The notes beneath the pieces are model-generated. The model saw nothing but the letters and a program-made list of their open reading frames with translations, made no database searches and was not told where the DNA came from. From IMG/VR virus record IMGVR_UViG_3300033571_020201, positions 1-55,214 of that record: 55,214 nt of DNA, one strand, 5' to 3'. Positions within the stretch are counted from its first letter, which is position 1; every line of letters begins with the position of its first letter. Origin of the DNA: a virus. Shown here in pieces: positions 23,598 to 31,381 of the stretch. Made by a program: the position numbers and the translations under genes.

Positions 23598-26102
23598 ATG
23601 ATAAACTTTAAAACGTATTTTAGAATGTTGCTAGAAGGTGGTCAAGCTGCTGACAATTTGGTCAGTGGTTTAATTACAGCAACAGGTAATCAAAAACTAA
23701 AATATACACGCGCAACAGTTTCTCCAACGGTACTTGACGAGATACAGAGCCTGCTTTCTATCTTAAGAAAAAGCAAGCTTATTGATGTAAGAGAACCATC
23801 CTATGTTTTAGGTAGTAGTAGATTGTTTGCAATTAAAGCAGGTTTTAGAGCGCCCGAACCTAATGAGATTGAAACACCAGAAATAATCGATAAAGCACTT
23901 CAATCTAAAAAAGATTTTGGTGATATTGATCTAGATGTTTATTATACACAAGGTGTTAGTGCAGCTGATATAGCTAATTTCTTAAATAGTGAATTTACAG
24001 GCAAATATGCAGCAGCTGCTGCAGGCGGTGAAGTCAATGCTGCTGTTGTTGTTGGTGATTCAAGCCAGGTTATACAGATTGATATCGTCAATATGTCAGA
24101 AAAAGAAGATTTTCTGAAATTTACTCAGTTTTCTAGCTTTGCAGATATAGCTGCAGGTGTTAAGGGAGTAGTTAGAGATCTCTTAATTAGAGGTATAACT
24201 TCGTCTACACCGATTGATAGCAAAAAGATTGAAAGTCTCAAGGCATTAATTCAGAATACTGATCAATATAAGAAATTTGTTGAGAAACACGGTAAAAAAG
24301 GCGAAGTTACATTTAAAATCCGCTATACACTTGGCGGAAGTGGTCTTGCATATAAAATCGCGTGGATGGTTGATGGTAAAGAAAAGGGTTATAGTAGCGG
24401 TGGAGTTCAGTATGATCAACTTCAAAGATTTGTTACTAATGGCGAAGCGAGCAATGTTAATTATAATGAACTGCAAATTATTGCTAACATTCTCGGATTT
24501 AAAACACCAGAACACATGAAGCATGTTGTTGAGATGGCTAAGCTAATTTCAACATTTGACCAAACAAGAAAACAAGAAATTTGGGACAATCTTGTTAAGA
24601 ATATCAAAACAAAAATTCCTGACCCATCAAGAGGTAGAAACGTAGGTCAGATGTCTCTTGATGACGCGAAATCTGCTCTTAATTATCTATTACCATTTTT
24701 TGGCAATGTAACTAATAGTAATATTGATGAATTGTTTACAAAAACAACTGATGATATTTTGAGTGAAGCTGTAAAGATGGTCGCAATTCCTCATATCGAT
24801 CAGATGACTCCTAAAGATTTCTGTAATCTGTTTAGTAGTGATGCATGGGAAGTGTCAGAAAAGTATGATGGTTCAAATGTGTCTTTTGGTTTAGATGAGA
24901 ACAATAATCTATATGTTAAATCAAAACGCGGTAACCCTATTACAGATGCAAATGAATTCTTTCAATTAGCACAGGCTCTTGAAAACGATGTGTTCGAGAG
25001 TTTTGGTAACTTTTTAAACGCTCTCAATAAAAGCAATATAAAGAAACTGCTTTTTAGTCTGCAAGAAAAACTAGATGCACCTATCCAAATCTTCGGAGAG
25101 CTATTTGGTAAGGCTCATATGAATGTTATTGAATATTCGCCAGAGCTTATTGGTAATGGTGCTGTAGTTCTGTTTGGCGCTGTGAAGCTAACAACCAAGA
25201 AGGGCGAAGATATGTCTACAACAAAACTAGGCAGAGATATCTTAGCGCAAGTTGCAGCTACAATAAATGACACAAGTTCTTGGAAAGCTTACACCAAAAA
25301 ACCTGTAGATCTCAAGATTAAAGATATTATTAAAAAGCAAATTACTAGAGTGTGTTCAGCAGAGAATATGGCTGCTATGGCTTCAAGAAAGAGAACAGGA
25401 GACGAAGCCATGTTAAAGGCTAAAGCTGTAAAAGAGTTTGAAAGACTTAAAAGCTTAGTTAAGAGAAATATGCTATCAAGTATTAGAAGTGTTCCGTCTT
25501 CTCTTGGTGCTAAAGAAATTGAAGGTACCATTATTAGAAACATGGAGACAGGTGCAATTGCCAAGTTGGTTGATCTTGAAGACTTCGGTCGTCGTAGAGT
25601 AGAACAATGGGCAGGTGTTGATGCATTAAAAGAGTATAGAAAGAATCTATATAACGAGCTTAAGAATAATATTCTTAAAAATGCTGACATCTTTATTCTG
25701 ACTGATAAGCAAATGCAAAAACTTACAGATGCTATTGAAACACGTGGATCTAAGTTTAAAACACTAGATGAAATGTTAGATGTATTCTATGGTGATGCAG
25801 CTAGTGAAGTAGAGTTTTTGGAATCGAAGAAGATGGTAGCAGCTCTTGTAGCTACACTTAAAGAGTATAAGTTGGATATTGAGAGAGCAATGTTTCAGAT
25901 CGATGATCAAGATACTAAAGCTAAAACTGATACCCAAAACGCTATTAACGCTGAGAAATCTCGTATAGATAACTTCATTAAGGCTCTTGAAAATAGATTA
26001 CATAATAACGAAAACCCATACCTATCCGTAATAGGATTTGTTTTGAGTCCTAAGTTTATTGATGAGCTTAAAGCTAAATTCTTAAAAGCTGCGACAGCGT
26101 AA
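23598..26102 (+). CDS. Two-domain nucleotidyltransferase / RNA-ligase-like putative internal protein
   Basis: 834 residues. It starts MINFKTYFRMLLE then G, a targeting-like peptide with an L-L-E end. Residues 65-170 fit a polymerase-beta-type nucleotidyltransferase: LGSS at 71-74, DIDLD at 109-113, and a third Asp in IQIDIV at 162. Residues 400-665 fit a covalent nucleotidyltransferase (ligase) domain: KYDGSN (Lys422), FGELFG (Glu501), EGTIIRN (Glu642) and AKLVD (Lys656), the order expected for motifs I, III, IV and V. The C-terminus (680-834) is helical. It has its own late promoter. It may be a packaged enzyme that repairs or modifies RNA (inference); no matching fusion is known to me. Confidence 0.75.
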   Translation: MINFKTYFRMLLEGGQAADNLVSGLITATGNQKLKYTRATVSPTVLDEIQSLLSILRKSKLIDVREPSYVLGSSRLFAIKAGFRAPEPNEIETPEIIDKALQSKKDFGDIDLDVYYTQGVSAADIANFLNSEFTGKYAAAAAGGEVNAAVVVGDSSQVIQIDIVNMSEKEDFLKFTQFSSFADIAAGVKGVVRDLLIRGITSSTPIDSKKIESLKALIQNTDQYKKFVEKHGKKGEVTFKIRYTLGGSGLAYKIAWMVDGKEKGYSSGGVQYDQLQRFVTNGEASNVNYNELQIIANILGFKTPEHMKHVVEMAKLISTFDQTRKQEIWDNLVKNIKTKIPDPSRGRNVGQMSLDDAKSALNYLLPFFGNVTNSNIDELFTKTTDDILSEAVKMVAIPHIDQMTPKDFCNLFSSDAWEVSEKYDGSNVSFGLDENNNLYVKSKRGNPITDANEFFQLAQALENDVFESFGNFLNALNKSNIKKLLFSLQEKLDAPIQIFGELFGKAHMNVIEYSPELIGNGAVVLFGAVKLTTKKGEDMSTTKLGRDILAQVAATINDTSSWKAYTKKPVDLKIKDIIKKQITRVCSAENMAAMASRKRTGDEAMLKAKAVKEFERLKSLVKRNMLSSIRSVPSSLGAKEIEGTIIRNMETGAIAKLVDLEDFGRRRVEQWAGVDALKEYRKNLYNELKNNILKNADIFILTDKQMQKLTDAIETRGSKFKTLDEMLDVFYGDAASEVEFLESKKMVAALVATLKEYKLDIERAMFQIDDQDTKAKTDTQNAINAEKSRIDNFIKALENRLHNNENPYLSVIGFVLSPKFIDELKAKFLKAATA

Positions 26103-26119
26103 TAACACTGACTGTGTAG

Positions 26120-26127
26120 CATAAATA
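26120..26127 (+). promoter_or_regulatory. Late promoter CATAAATA
   Basis: It ends 5 bases before the ATG at 26133. Confidence 0.65.
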
Positions 26128-26132
26128 AGTGT

Positions 26133-26531
26133 ATGAGGCACTCACTTAATGATATAGCAAGGGCGTATACTACCATACGCGAGGCTGCTATGCCTGTTAT
26201 GGTAACTACTAATGTACCTGCTGATCACTTAGAATTTGAAGGCGGTTACAATGAAGATGAAACAGCTGAGACTGGCGAATGCGAGTCTTCTGATATTGAA
26301 ATGGCGTTAAATCAGCTACGTAAAATTATTGAAGTTACACCTGAACTGCTTTCTATTCTCGAGCATAAATCTGATCTCGATGGATGGGCTTTAATTAAAT
26401 TGGCTAAAGCTGCAGACTATATCGGTGGTGTACACGACTACTACAAGTACAAAGAAGACAGTAGCTGTCAAGATGACGAGCAGGATGACGATCATTCAAT
26501 AATGTTTAGTGTCGGTTATGAGAACCTCTAA
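26133..26531 (+). CDS. Small acidic putative internal head protein
   Basis: 132 residues. MRHSLNDIARAYTTIRE then A is a targeting-like peptide with an I-R-E end. An acidic linker is followed by a helical region, ALNQLRKIIEVTPELLSILEHKSDLDGWALIKLAKAADYIG, a pattern I associate with short head proteins of aquatic T4-like phages. The C-terminus is Asp/Glu-rich. It overlaps the next gene by 14 bases. Confidence 0.7.
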   Translation: MRHSLNDIARAYTTIREAAMPVMVTTNVPADHLEFEGGYNEDETAETGECESSDIEMALNQLRKIIEVTPELLSILEHKSDLDGWALIKLAKAADYIGGVHDYYKYKEDSSCQDDEQDDDHSIMFSVGYENL

Positions 26532-26964
26532 GAATACATTTAAAAAGTTTTACGAAGCAACTGTCATCGGTCTTATCGAAGAGATCGATATACAAGGCAT
26601 TGGTAAAATACTTGCAAAGGTAGATAGTGGTAACTCAGCTCATCCAGTTATACACGGTACTGATGTTACAAGACAAGGCGACAAAGTTCTTTTTACAACT
26701 GTTGGTGGGAAGAGAATTATCAAAGACATTGTAGATATGATTAATATCAATATTGGTGGTGGTCATATCGAGCAACGACCTGTTGTAACATTTAGAGTAA
26801 AATTTGCTGGTCAGACCTTTGACAATGTAGCCTTTAGCGTTGGAAATAGAGAGACCAATGAATACAAAGTACTCATTGGTCGTGATTTTATTAAGCAGTT
26901 AGATGCTCTAATTGATGTTAATGCTAAGCGTATTAGCACTGATAACATCAAAGTAGATTATTAA
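26518..26964 (+). CDS. Retropepsin-like (RimB/COG4067-type) protein, putative internal protein
   Basis: 148 residues from the ATG at 26518; a GTG at 26509 in frame is less likely. It starts [13 protein letters not shown] then A, a targeting-like peptide. The rest is a pepsin-like half: [14 protein letters not shown] with Asp36-Ser-Gly as the catalytic loop, a flap region near residue 60, [22 protein letters not shown], and [14 protein letters not shown] at the end, matching the G-R-x-F-I/L motif of the RimB-type aspartyl protease family. A small late aspartyl protease could mature head proteins or act in the host after injection. Its end overlaps folE by 4 bases on the other strand. Confidence 0.7.
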   Translation: MRTSKNTFKKFYEATVIGLIEEIDIQGIGKILAKVDSGNSAHPVIHGTDVTRQGDKVLFTTVGGKRIIKDIVDMININIGGGHIEQRPVVTFRVKFAGQTFDNVAFSVGNRETNEYKVLIGRDFIKQLDALIDVNAKRISTDNIKVDY

Positions 26965-27626
26965 CTAGACATATCAACAAACTTGTAAAACTCACTACGA
27001 GTTTTCTCATCGTTCATAAAGTCGCCAGACAACTTACTAGTAACCATATAACATCCTTCATGTTTTACACCTCTGTGACAAGCGCAAGTATGTTGTGCTT
27101 TTACAACAACAGCAACACCTTGATTGCCTTCACAGACTTGATTAATTGCAGAATGAATTTGTAAAGTCATCGACTCTTGGATTTGCGGACGTCTTGCATA
27201 GAACTCTACGATACGATTCAACTTACTAAGACCGATAACCTTACCCTCTTTAGATGGAATATAAGCTACATGCGCTACACCAGTAAAAGCAAGGTGGTGG
27301 TGACTACATAGTGATTTAACAGGAATATTGCACTGCGCAATAATACCGTCATATCCATCAGAAGGAAAAGCAGTAATAGATGGAGGTAAATTATAGCAAC
27401 CAGATGCGATATCATTAACAAAAGCTTTTGCTACACGCATCGGAGTATTAGCAGAATTAGGATCTTGTCTCCAATCAAATCCAAGAGCATCGAGATATTT
27501 TTCATAAGCCTTAGCTGCACGTTTAATAATGTGTTGTTTCTCTTTTTCAGTGCGAGGATTGTTATCATTAGCTTGAGGCAGCTTTACAAGTTCGCCAATA
27601 TCAGAGGTATCGTCAAATTCATCCAT
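26961..27626 (-). CDS. folE: GTP cyclohydrolase I FolE
   Basis: 221 residues, typical size. It converts GTP to dihydroneopterin triphosphate, the first step to preQ0 (and folate). Zinc and active-site motifs are intact: [41 protein letters not shown], and [15 protein letters not shown]. Residues 1-35 are an extra acidic/polar extension. Its promoter places transcription start at the ATG. With queD, queE and queC it completes the 7-deazaguanine route. Confidence 0.93.
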   Translation of the reverse strand: MDEFDDTSDIGELVKLPQANDNNPRTEKEKQHIIKRAAKAYEKYLDALGFDWRQDPNSANTPMRVAKAFVNDIASGCYNLPPSITAFPSDGYDGIIAQCNIPVKSLCSHHHLAFTGVAHVAYIPSKEGKVIGLSKLNRIVEFYARRPQIQESMTLQIHSAINQVCEGNQGVAVVVKAQHTCACHRGVKHEGCYMVTSKLSGDFMNDEKTRSEFYKFVDMSS

Positions 27627-27633
27627 ATAATCG

Positions 27634-27661
27634 ATTATAGGCTATCAATTAAAAAAATCAA
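27634..27661 (-). promoter_or_regulatory. Early/middle promoter for folE
   Basis: Exact TTGATT (27656-27661), 16-base spacer, TATAAT (27634-27639), 7 bases to ATG. Confidence 0.65.
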
Positions 27662-27666
27662 CAAGA

Positions 27667-27674
27667 CATAAATA
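27667..27674 (+). promoter_or_regulatory. Late promoter CATAAATA
   Basis: Its last base is the A of an upstream in-frame ATG (27674), so that ATG cannot be the used start; the next ATG, 27680, is 5 bases downstream, as at other late genes. Confidence 0.65.
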
Positions 27675-27679
27675 TGGTT

Positions 27680-28480
27680 ATGAGAAAAGCGTCTCAAAGA
27701 CAATTAGTTAACGAAGCATTTAGTGATGTAATGCGTGGTATAGGTTCAGCATTAAAGCAGACAAACATAGGTCAAGCATTTTTATCAGATATTGCGCCTA
27801 TAACTAAATTTGCTAAAGCATTTAATAAACAACAACCTGCAGCAGTTTTAAAGCACGAACTTAAAAATAGATATTTTCGAACATTCGATTATAAGTCAGT
27901 TAAAATCGGTAAAGCAACAAAACTTCCTGGAGACGCTAAAAAAGATAATAGAGTATCCATACCATTTTCAGCAATGCTAATTAAAAAAGTTAGCAAAGAT
28001 CAGTCCACAGGAAACATAACTGGCGGTAAATTGCCTATAGAAAAATTTACAGCGGTTTTGTCAAGAGATAAAAAGAGTCTTGACGGTAACTATCAGTTAG
28101 AAATTATAAAGGACGCAACAGGTAATGTTATTGGAGCAGATCAAGGTTCAAGCAAGAGTTCTTCAAGTAAAATATCTCAGAAAATATGGACAGATATTCT
28201 TGCAGATGTTGGTAAGCTTAGAACATTTAATGTAGATGAAGTACTAAAACTTATTGCATTGAGTACTGGTTATACCGTAAAAGATCTTAAGGATTATGAT
28301 AATAAACGCCTTGCTAATACAATTAATCAAGATGTAACTAGCAACAAGCGTGATTTACAAAATACTACAAAGTACCTCAAAACACAACAATTACTAGAAA
28401 AGAATCAGCAAACACAGTTGCAATTGATAGAGAGCAGTTATAATCTTATACATGAGCTATCAATCAACAAAAGTAATTGA
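27680..28480 (+). CDS. Putative internal head protein
   Basis: About 266 residues, not recognised. The start at 27680 is chosen because the late promoter covers the earlier ATG. MRKASQRQLVNE then A is targeting-like with a V-N-E end. The body is basic and helical with a beta-rich middle (residues 60-150), a Ser/Lys linker (SSKSSSSK) near 160, and a Gln-rich C-terminal helix. A packaged DNA-associated protein is inferred. Confidence 0.7.
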   Translation: MRKASQRQLVNEAFSDVMRGIGSALKQTNIGQAFLSDIAPITKFAKAFNKQQPAAVLKHELKNRYFRTFDYKSVKIGKATKLPGDAKKDNRVSIPFSAMLIKKVSKDQSTGNITGGKLPIEKFTAVLSRDKKSLDGNYQLEIIKDATGNVIGADQGSSKSSSSKISQKIWTDILADVGKLRTFNVDEVLKLIALSTGYTVKDLKDYDNKRLANTINQDVTSNKRDLQNTTKYLKTQQLLEKNQQTQLQLIESSYNLIHELSINKSN

Positions 28481-28520
28481 ACTAAAAAGTTGCATTTTAC
28501 ATGAAAGCTCTTAACATAAG

Positions 28521-29159
28521 ATGTATATGAATTATAAATCGACTAAAATACTAAATCTAGGGTCCTGCGCATTTAGACAGCCGAATGCAGCATACAACAG
28601 GCAAGATGCAGGTAATAACTCGCAAAGATGTAGTAAGCTTCATGGTTATAGGCTTAAAGCTAAATTCTGGTTTGGTTGCTCTGAATTAGATGATAAAAAC
28701 TGGGTTCAAGATTTTGGTGGCTTCGGACCAATAAAAGAATTATTTGCTAATCAATTTGATCATACGACCTGCTTATCATACGACGACCCACTTCTACCAC
28801 TCTTTAAAGAGCTCGATAGTAAGGGTGGTCTCGATCTCAGGATTATGCCTGAAGGTACTGGTATCGAAAAGATTGCTAAATTTTGTTATGATAACATGCA
28901 AGCGTTTGTTAGCAATCAAAGTAGTGGTAGAGTCTGGGTTGAAAAGGTTGAAGTCTTTGAACACGAAGATAATTCTGCACTTTATGTTCCGTCAGACTCC
29001 AAAAACATCTCTGCAGAGACAGAGCAAGGTGATGTAGCATCTCAAACAATTACTGTTAACTATGCATCCCAAGAATCACCTGCTAGGCTTGGCGCTAATG
29101 TAGGTTCTAATGTTTCTCCTGGAAAGGGTAACTGGTTCGCAGGTACTACTTGGGGTTGA
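28521..29159 (+). CDS. queD: 6-carboxytetrahydropterin synthase QueD, divergent
   Basis: 212 residues, longer than usual QueD (about 120-150). It would convert dihydroneopterin triphosphate to 6-carboxytetrahydropterin. CSKLHGYRLKAKFWFG (C-x3-H-G pattern), WVQDFGGFGPIK, and FDHTTCLSYDDP match QueD. The usual second zinc His is Tyr (HGY rather than HGH), and the first zinc His is not evident in the CAFRQPNAAYN segment. The C-terminal 40 residues are an extra Gly/Ser-rich tail. ATG 28521 is listed; ATG 28527 is equally possible. A strong terminator follows. Confidence 0.8.
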   Translation: MYMNYKSTKILNLGSCAFRQPNAAYNRQDAGNNSQRCSKLHGYRLKAKFWFGCSELDDKNWVQDFGGFGPIKELFANQFDHTTCLSYDDPLLPLFKELDSKGGLDLRIMPEGTGIEKIAKFCYDNMQAFVSNQSSGRVWVEKVEVFEHEDNSALYVPSDSKNISAETEQGDVASQTITVNYASQESPARLGANVGSNVSPGKGNWFAGTTWG

Positions 29160-29174
29160 TTCTTATTAGAGTAT

Positions 29175-29215
29175 AAAAAACGCGCACAATTAATTGTGCG
29201 CGTTTTTTTTTTTTT
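29175..29215. terminator. Bidirectional Rho-independent terminator between queD and phoH
   Basis: A 34-base perfect palindrome (29175-29208) with a GC-rich core CGCGCACAAT, flanked by A-run and T-run (to 29215). It would end both converging transcripts. Confidence 0.9.
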
Positions 29216-29216
29216 G

Positions 29217-29966
29217 TTAATGAGGATTTACTTTTTGAAGTACTTTTACGATATACTTCAAGATTTTGCTACGCACGATCTCAGCTTCACCAAATCTAAA
29301 GCAATGTATATTCATATCTGCGGATTGAGGAGTGTCAAATGCATCAATAATACGAGTAATACATGTCATCTTACCAATGTCTGCCTGGAAAGAGTCGCCG
29401 CAAAGAACATACTTTGTATTTTTACCGAAGCGGGTTAGAATAGTTGTAATTTCGCCTATTGTTAAGTTTTGGATTTCATCAACAATAACAATAGAATCAT
29501 TAAATGTTAAGCCTCTAACAAAGTTAACAGGTACAGCTTTAAGTACACCAAGCGACTGCAAGTATGAGCAAGTAGTATTATCAGTAATTTCTTGAACCTT
29601 TTCGATGAGAGGCATAGCATAAGGCATGAACTTATCATCAACTTCACCTGGCAGAGCTCCAATAGATCTTGACGCAGATTCAACAACAGATCTAATGTAG
29701 ATAATGTTTTTTATCTTTCGTTCTTGAAGTAATTCAAGAGCAGCGAGAACCCCTAAGTAGCTCTTAGCGCTACCGGCCGGGCCATCGACGAGCACCATAT
29801 TAGTGTCATCTCGCTTAATGCAATCGTAGACTGCTTTATGCTTTTCATTAAAATGAAACGGCTTTTTTACCTTGAAGCTTGATAGAGACCAGTTTACCTG
29901 CAGAGATTCTTCAATCTCAGTATCTACCACCGACGACTTACGCTTACGCGCTGTTTTAGTAGCCAT
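29217..29966 (-). CDS. phoH: PhoH-family P-loop ATPase
   Basis: 249 residues, typical of phage PhoH. Walker A GPAGSAKS is near residue 65, IRSVVESASRSIGALPGEVDDKF follows, and VIVDEIQNLT (Walker B) is near 162, then VLCGDSFQAD. The N-terminus is basic (KTARKRKSS). PhoH is common in aquatic phages; its role is unsettled, with RNA-binding ATPase activity proposed for the family. A weak late-like ACTAAATA (29980-29987, minus) lies 13 bases upstream. Confidence 0.9.
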   Translation of the reverse strand: MATKTARKRKSSVVDTEIEESLQVNWSLSSFKVKKPFHFNEKHKAVYDCIKRDDTNMVLVDGPAGSAKSYLGVLAALELLQERKIKNIIYIRSVVESASRSIGALPGEVDDKFMPYAMPLIEKVQEITDNTTCSYLQSLGVLKAVPVNFVRGLTFNDSIVIVDEIQNLTIGEITTILTRFGKNTKYVLCGDSFQADIGKMTCITRIIDAFDTPQSADMNIHCFRFGEAEIVRSKILKYIVKVLQKVNPH

Positions 29967-29994
29967 ATTGTTGTATTATTATTTAGTCTAATAC

Positions 29995-30002
29995 TATAAA
30001 TA
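29995..30002 (+). promoter_or_regulatory. Late promoter TATAAATA
   Basis: Exact consensus, ending 5 bases before the GTG start at 30008. Confidence 0.75.
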
Positions 30003-30007
30003 TTACT

Positions 30008-30346
30008 GTGCCATACATAAGAAAAGGAAAATGTGTTTATAGAAAAGATACTGGTAAGAAGGTAGGATGCTCTGAAACAGTTGAAGAGGCAAAAGAATAT
30101 ATTAAAGCATTATATGCTAATGCTGATGATGAAGAAACGTTTATTCATGGTGTAAAGACTGTAAACGAAGAACTTAGCTTTGACGAGCTAGTTAACATTA
30201 TTCTAGAAAAGGCTAAACCTAAGAAAAAGAGTAAGTTAAGATCAAAATGCCAAGCAAAAGCGAAGGCTAAATATGATGTATGGCCTAGTGCGTATGCATC
30301 AGGATATGTGCAACGTTGTGTAAGAAGGGGAGGTAAGATAGGCTAA
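30008..30346 (+). CDS. Small basic late protein with WPSAYASG motif and internal targeting-like peptide
   Basis: 112 residues, GTG start. The N-terminal part (MPYIRKGKCVYRKDTGKKVGCS) is a compact module. Residues 57-68 (LSFDELVNIILE then K) nearly repeat the N-terminal peptide of the 9491-9706 protein. The C-terminal part is basic with YDVWPSAYASGYVQRC, a motif I recall from many virus-encoded small proteins. A late promoter ends 5 bases upstream. The design suggests a DNA-binding head protein, perhaps made as a precursor cut after the internal Glu. Confidence 0.7.
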   Translation: MPYIRKGKCVYRKDTGKKVGCSETVEEAKEYIKALYANADDEETFIHGVKTVNEELSFDELVNIILEKAKPKKKSKLRSKCQAKAKAKYDVWPSAYASGYVQRCVRRGGKIG

Positions 30347-30588
30347 TGGAGCAGATGTCGCAAAGATTGTTACTTGAGAATCTAGATGAGTGGTTTGCTT
30401 CTCATGTAGATAAGAAAGGTAAGAAGTTTAAGGGTTGGATTAACTGTAAGACAGGAGGACCGTGTGGTCGCAAAAACACTTCAAAGGGATCATACCCCGC
30501 TTGTAGACCTACAAAAGCGCAATGTAAACAGATAAAGGGTAAGATGTATAAAAAGAAAAGTTCGAAGAGAGTTAAGTGGAAGAAATAA
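30346..30588 (+). CDS. Small Cys/Lys-rich late protein
   Basis: 80 residues. MEQMSQRLLLE then N gives a targeting-like peptide with an L-L-E end. The rest (GWINCKTGGPCGRK, YPACRPTKAQCK) has four Cys in a zinc-ribbon-like spacing, and the tail is Lys-rich. It overlaps the previous stop by one base and is probably coexpressed. The family resembles small virus proteins of the DUF5872 type, from memory. Confidence 0.65.
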   Translation: MEQMSQRLLLENLDEWFASHVDKKGKKFKGWINCKTGGPCGRKNTSKGSYPACRPTKAQCKQIKGKMYKKKSSKRVKWKK

Positions 30589-30632
30589 TATAGTTGAATT
30601 TAGAGCAATTTTTTATTAAGTGACAGGTGGAG

Positions 30633-30640
30633 AATAAATA
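30633..30640 (+). promoter_or_regulatory. Late promoter AATAAATA
   Basis: It ends 5 bases before the ATG at 30646. Confidence 0.6.
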
Positions 30641-30645
30641 TCATT

Positions 30646-31374
30646 ATGCCTGTCTATCTTTTACTAAAACAACACAATACAACAAAAAAATACTATCTGT
30701 GTAAAAGAACAACTAACGATGTACGTACTGTGTTTACTTATCTAGGCTCAGGTAAGAGGTGGCTAAACCATCTTAATAAACATGGTAAAGATATTAATAC
30801 TGCTATTTTAGAAATTGCATCTAGTAATTCAGAGCTAAAGCAAAAGGCAGCATTTTATAATAAAGTGTGGAGGGTTGGAACTAATCCCTTATTTATGAAT
30901 TTAAGACCTGAAGAAGGAGACGGTGGAGATACGTGGATGTTTACAGAAAATATAGATGAACGTAGAGCAGTCGTGTCTCAAAGACTGAAAGAGTTTAACT
31001 GCACGGAGAGAGGTCGTTTAATACGAAAAAGAGTTGGTTTAATAACAAGACAGAATCAATTAGGATTGACAATGAAAGAACGGTTAGGGGAAGGCTATGT
31101 GGATAGTAGAAAGGGAAAAAAATTTAATGAGATATATTGCGAAGGGTATGTACACCCTCAGCAGAGACCGTTCAAGATAACTCTGACACGTACAGGTGAG
31201 TATTGGATATTTAATAACGAGACAGAATTTAAAAATAAGCTAAATCTCAATCCAGACCCAACACTAAGAAAATTAAAAAAGGAAGGAATGCTGGTAATTA
31301 AACAAGTTAAAGTAAATTCAAGACATAACTTTGCAAAAAATGATACGTTGATTTTTGAGTATTTAAACTTATAA
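30646..31374 (+). CDS. Putative homing endonuclease
   Basis: 242 residues. The N-terminal part (TTKKYYLCKRT..., TYLGSGKRWLNHLNKHGKDINTAILE) resembles the core of phage free-standing endonucleases that carry a YxGSGKxW segment. A helix rich in Arg follows, then a C-terminal DNA-binding-like part ending with a small beta segment. It sits between the basic-protein genes and queE with a late-type promoter, suggesting a selfish insertion. Catalytic residues are not certain. Confidence 0.6.
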   Translation: MPVYLLLKQHNTTKKYYLCKRTTNDVRTVFTYLGSGKRWLNHLNKHGKDINTAILEIASSNSELKQKAAFYNKVWRVGTNPLFMNLRPEEGDGGDTWMFTENIDERRAVVSQRLKEFNCTERGRLIRKRVGLITRQNQLGLTMKERLGEGYVDSRKGKKFNEIYCEGYVHPQQRPFKITLTRTGEYWIFNNETEFKNKLNLNPDPTLRKLKKEGMLVIKQVKVNSRHNFAKNDTLIFEYLNL

Positions 31375-31375
31375 T
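31348..31375 (+). promoter_or_regulatory. Early/middle promoter for queE
   Basis: Exact TTGATT (31348-31353), 16-base spacer, TATAAT (31370-31375), 6 bases to ATG. It lies inside the end of the preceding gene. Confidence 0.65.
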
Positions 31376-31381
31376 CGTCAT

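Noticed and set aside
25289-25690. 133-codon open frame on the minus strand
   Set aside because: Antisense to the ligase-like gene; Ser/Leu-rich translation typical of an AT-rich shadow frame.
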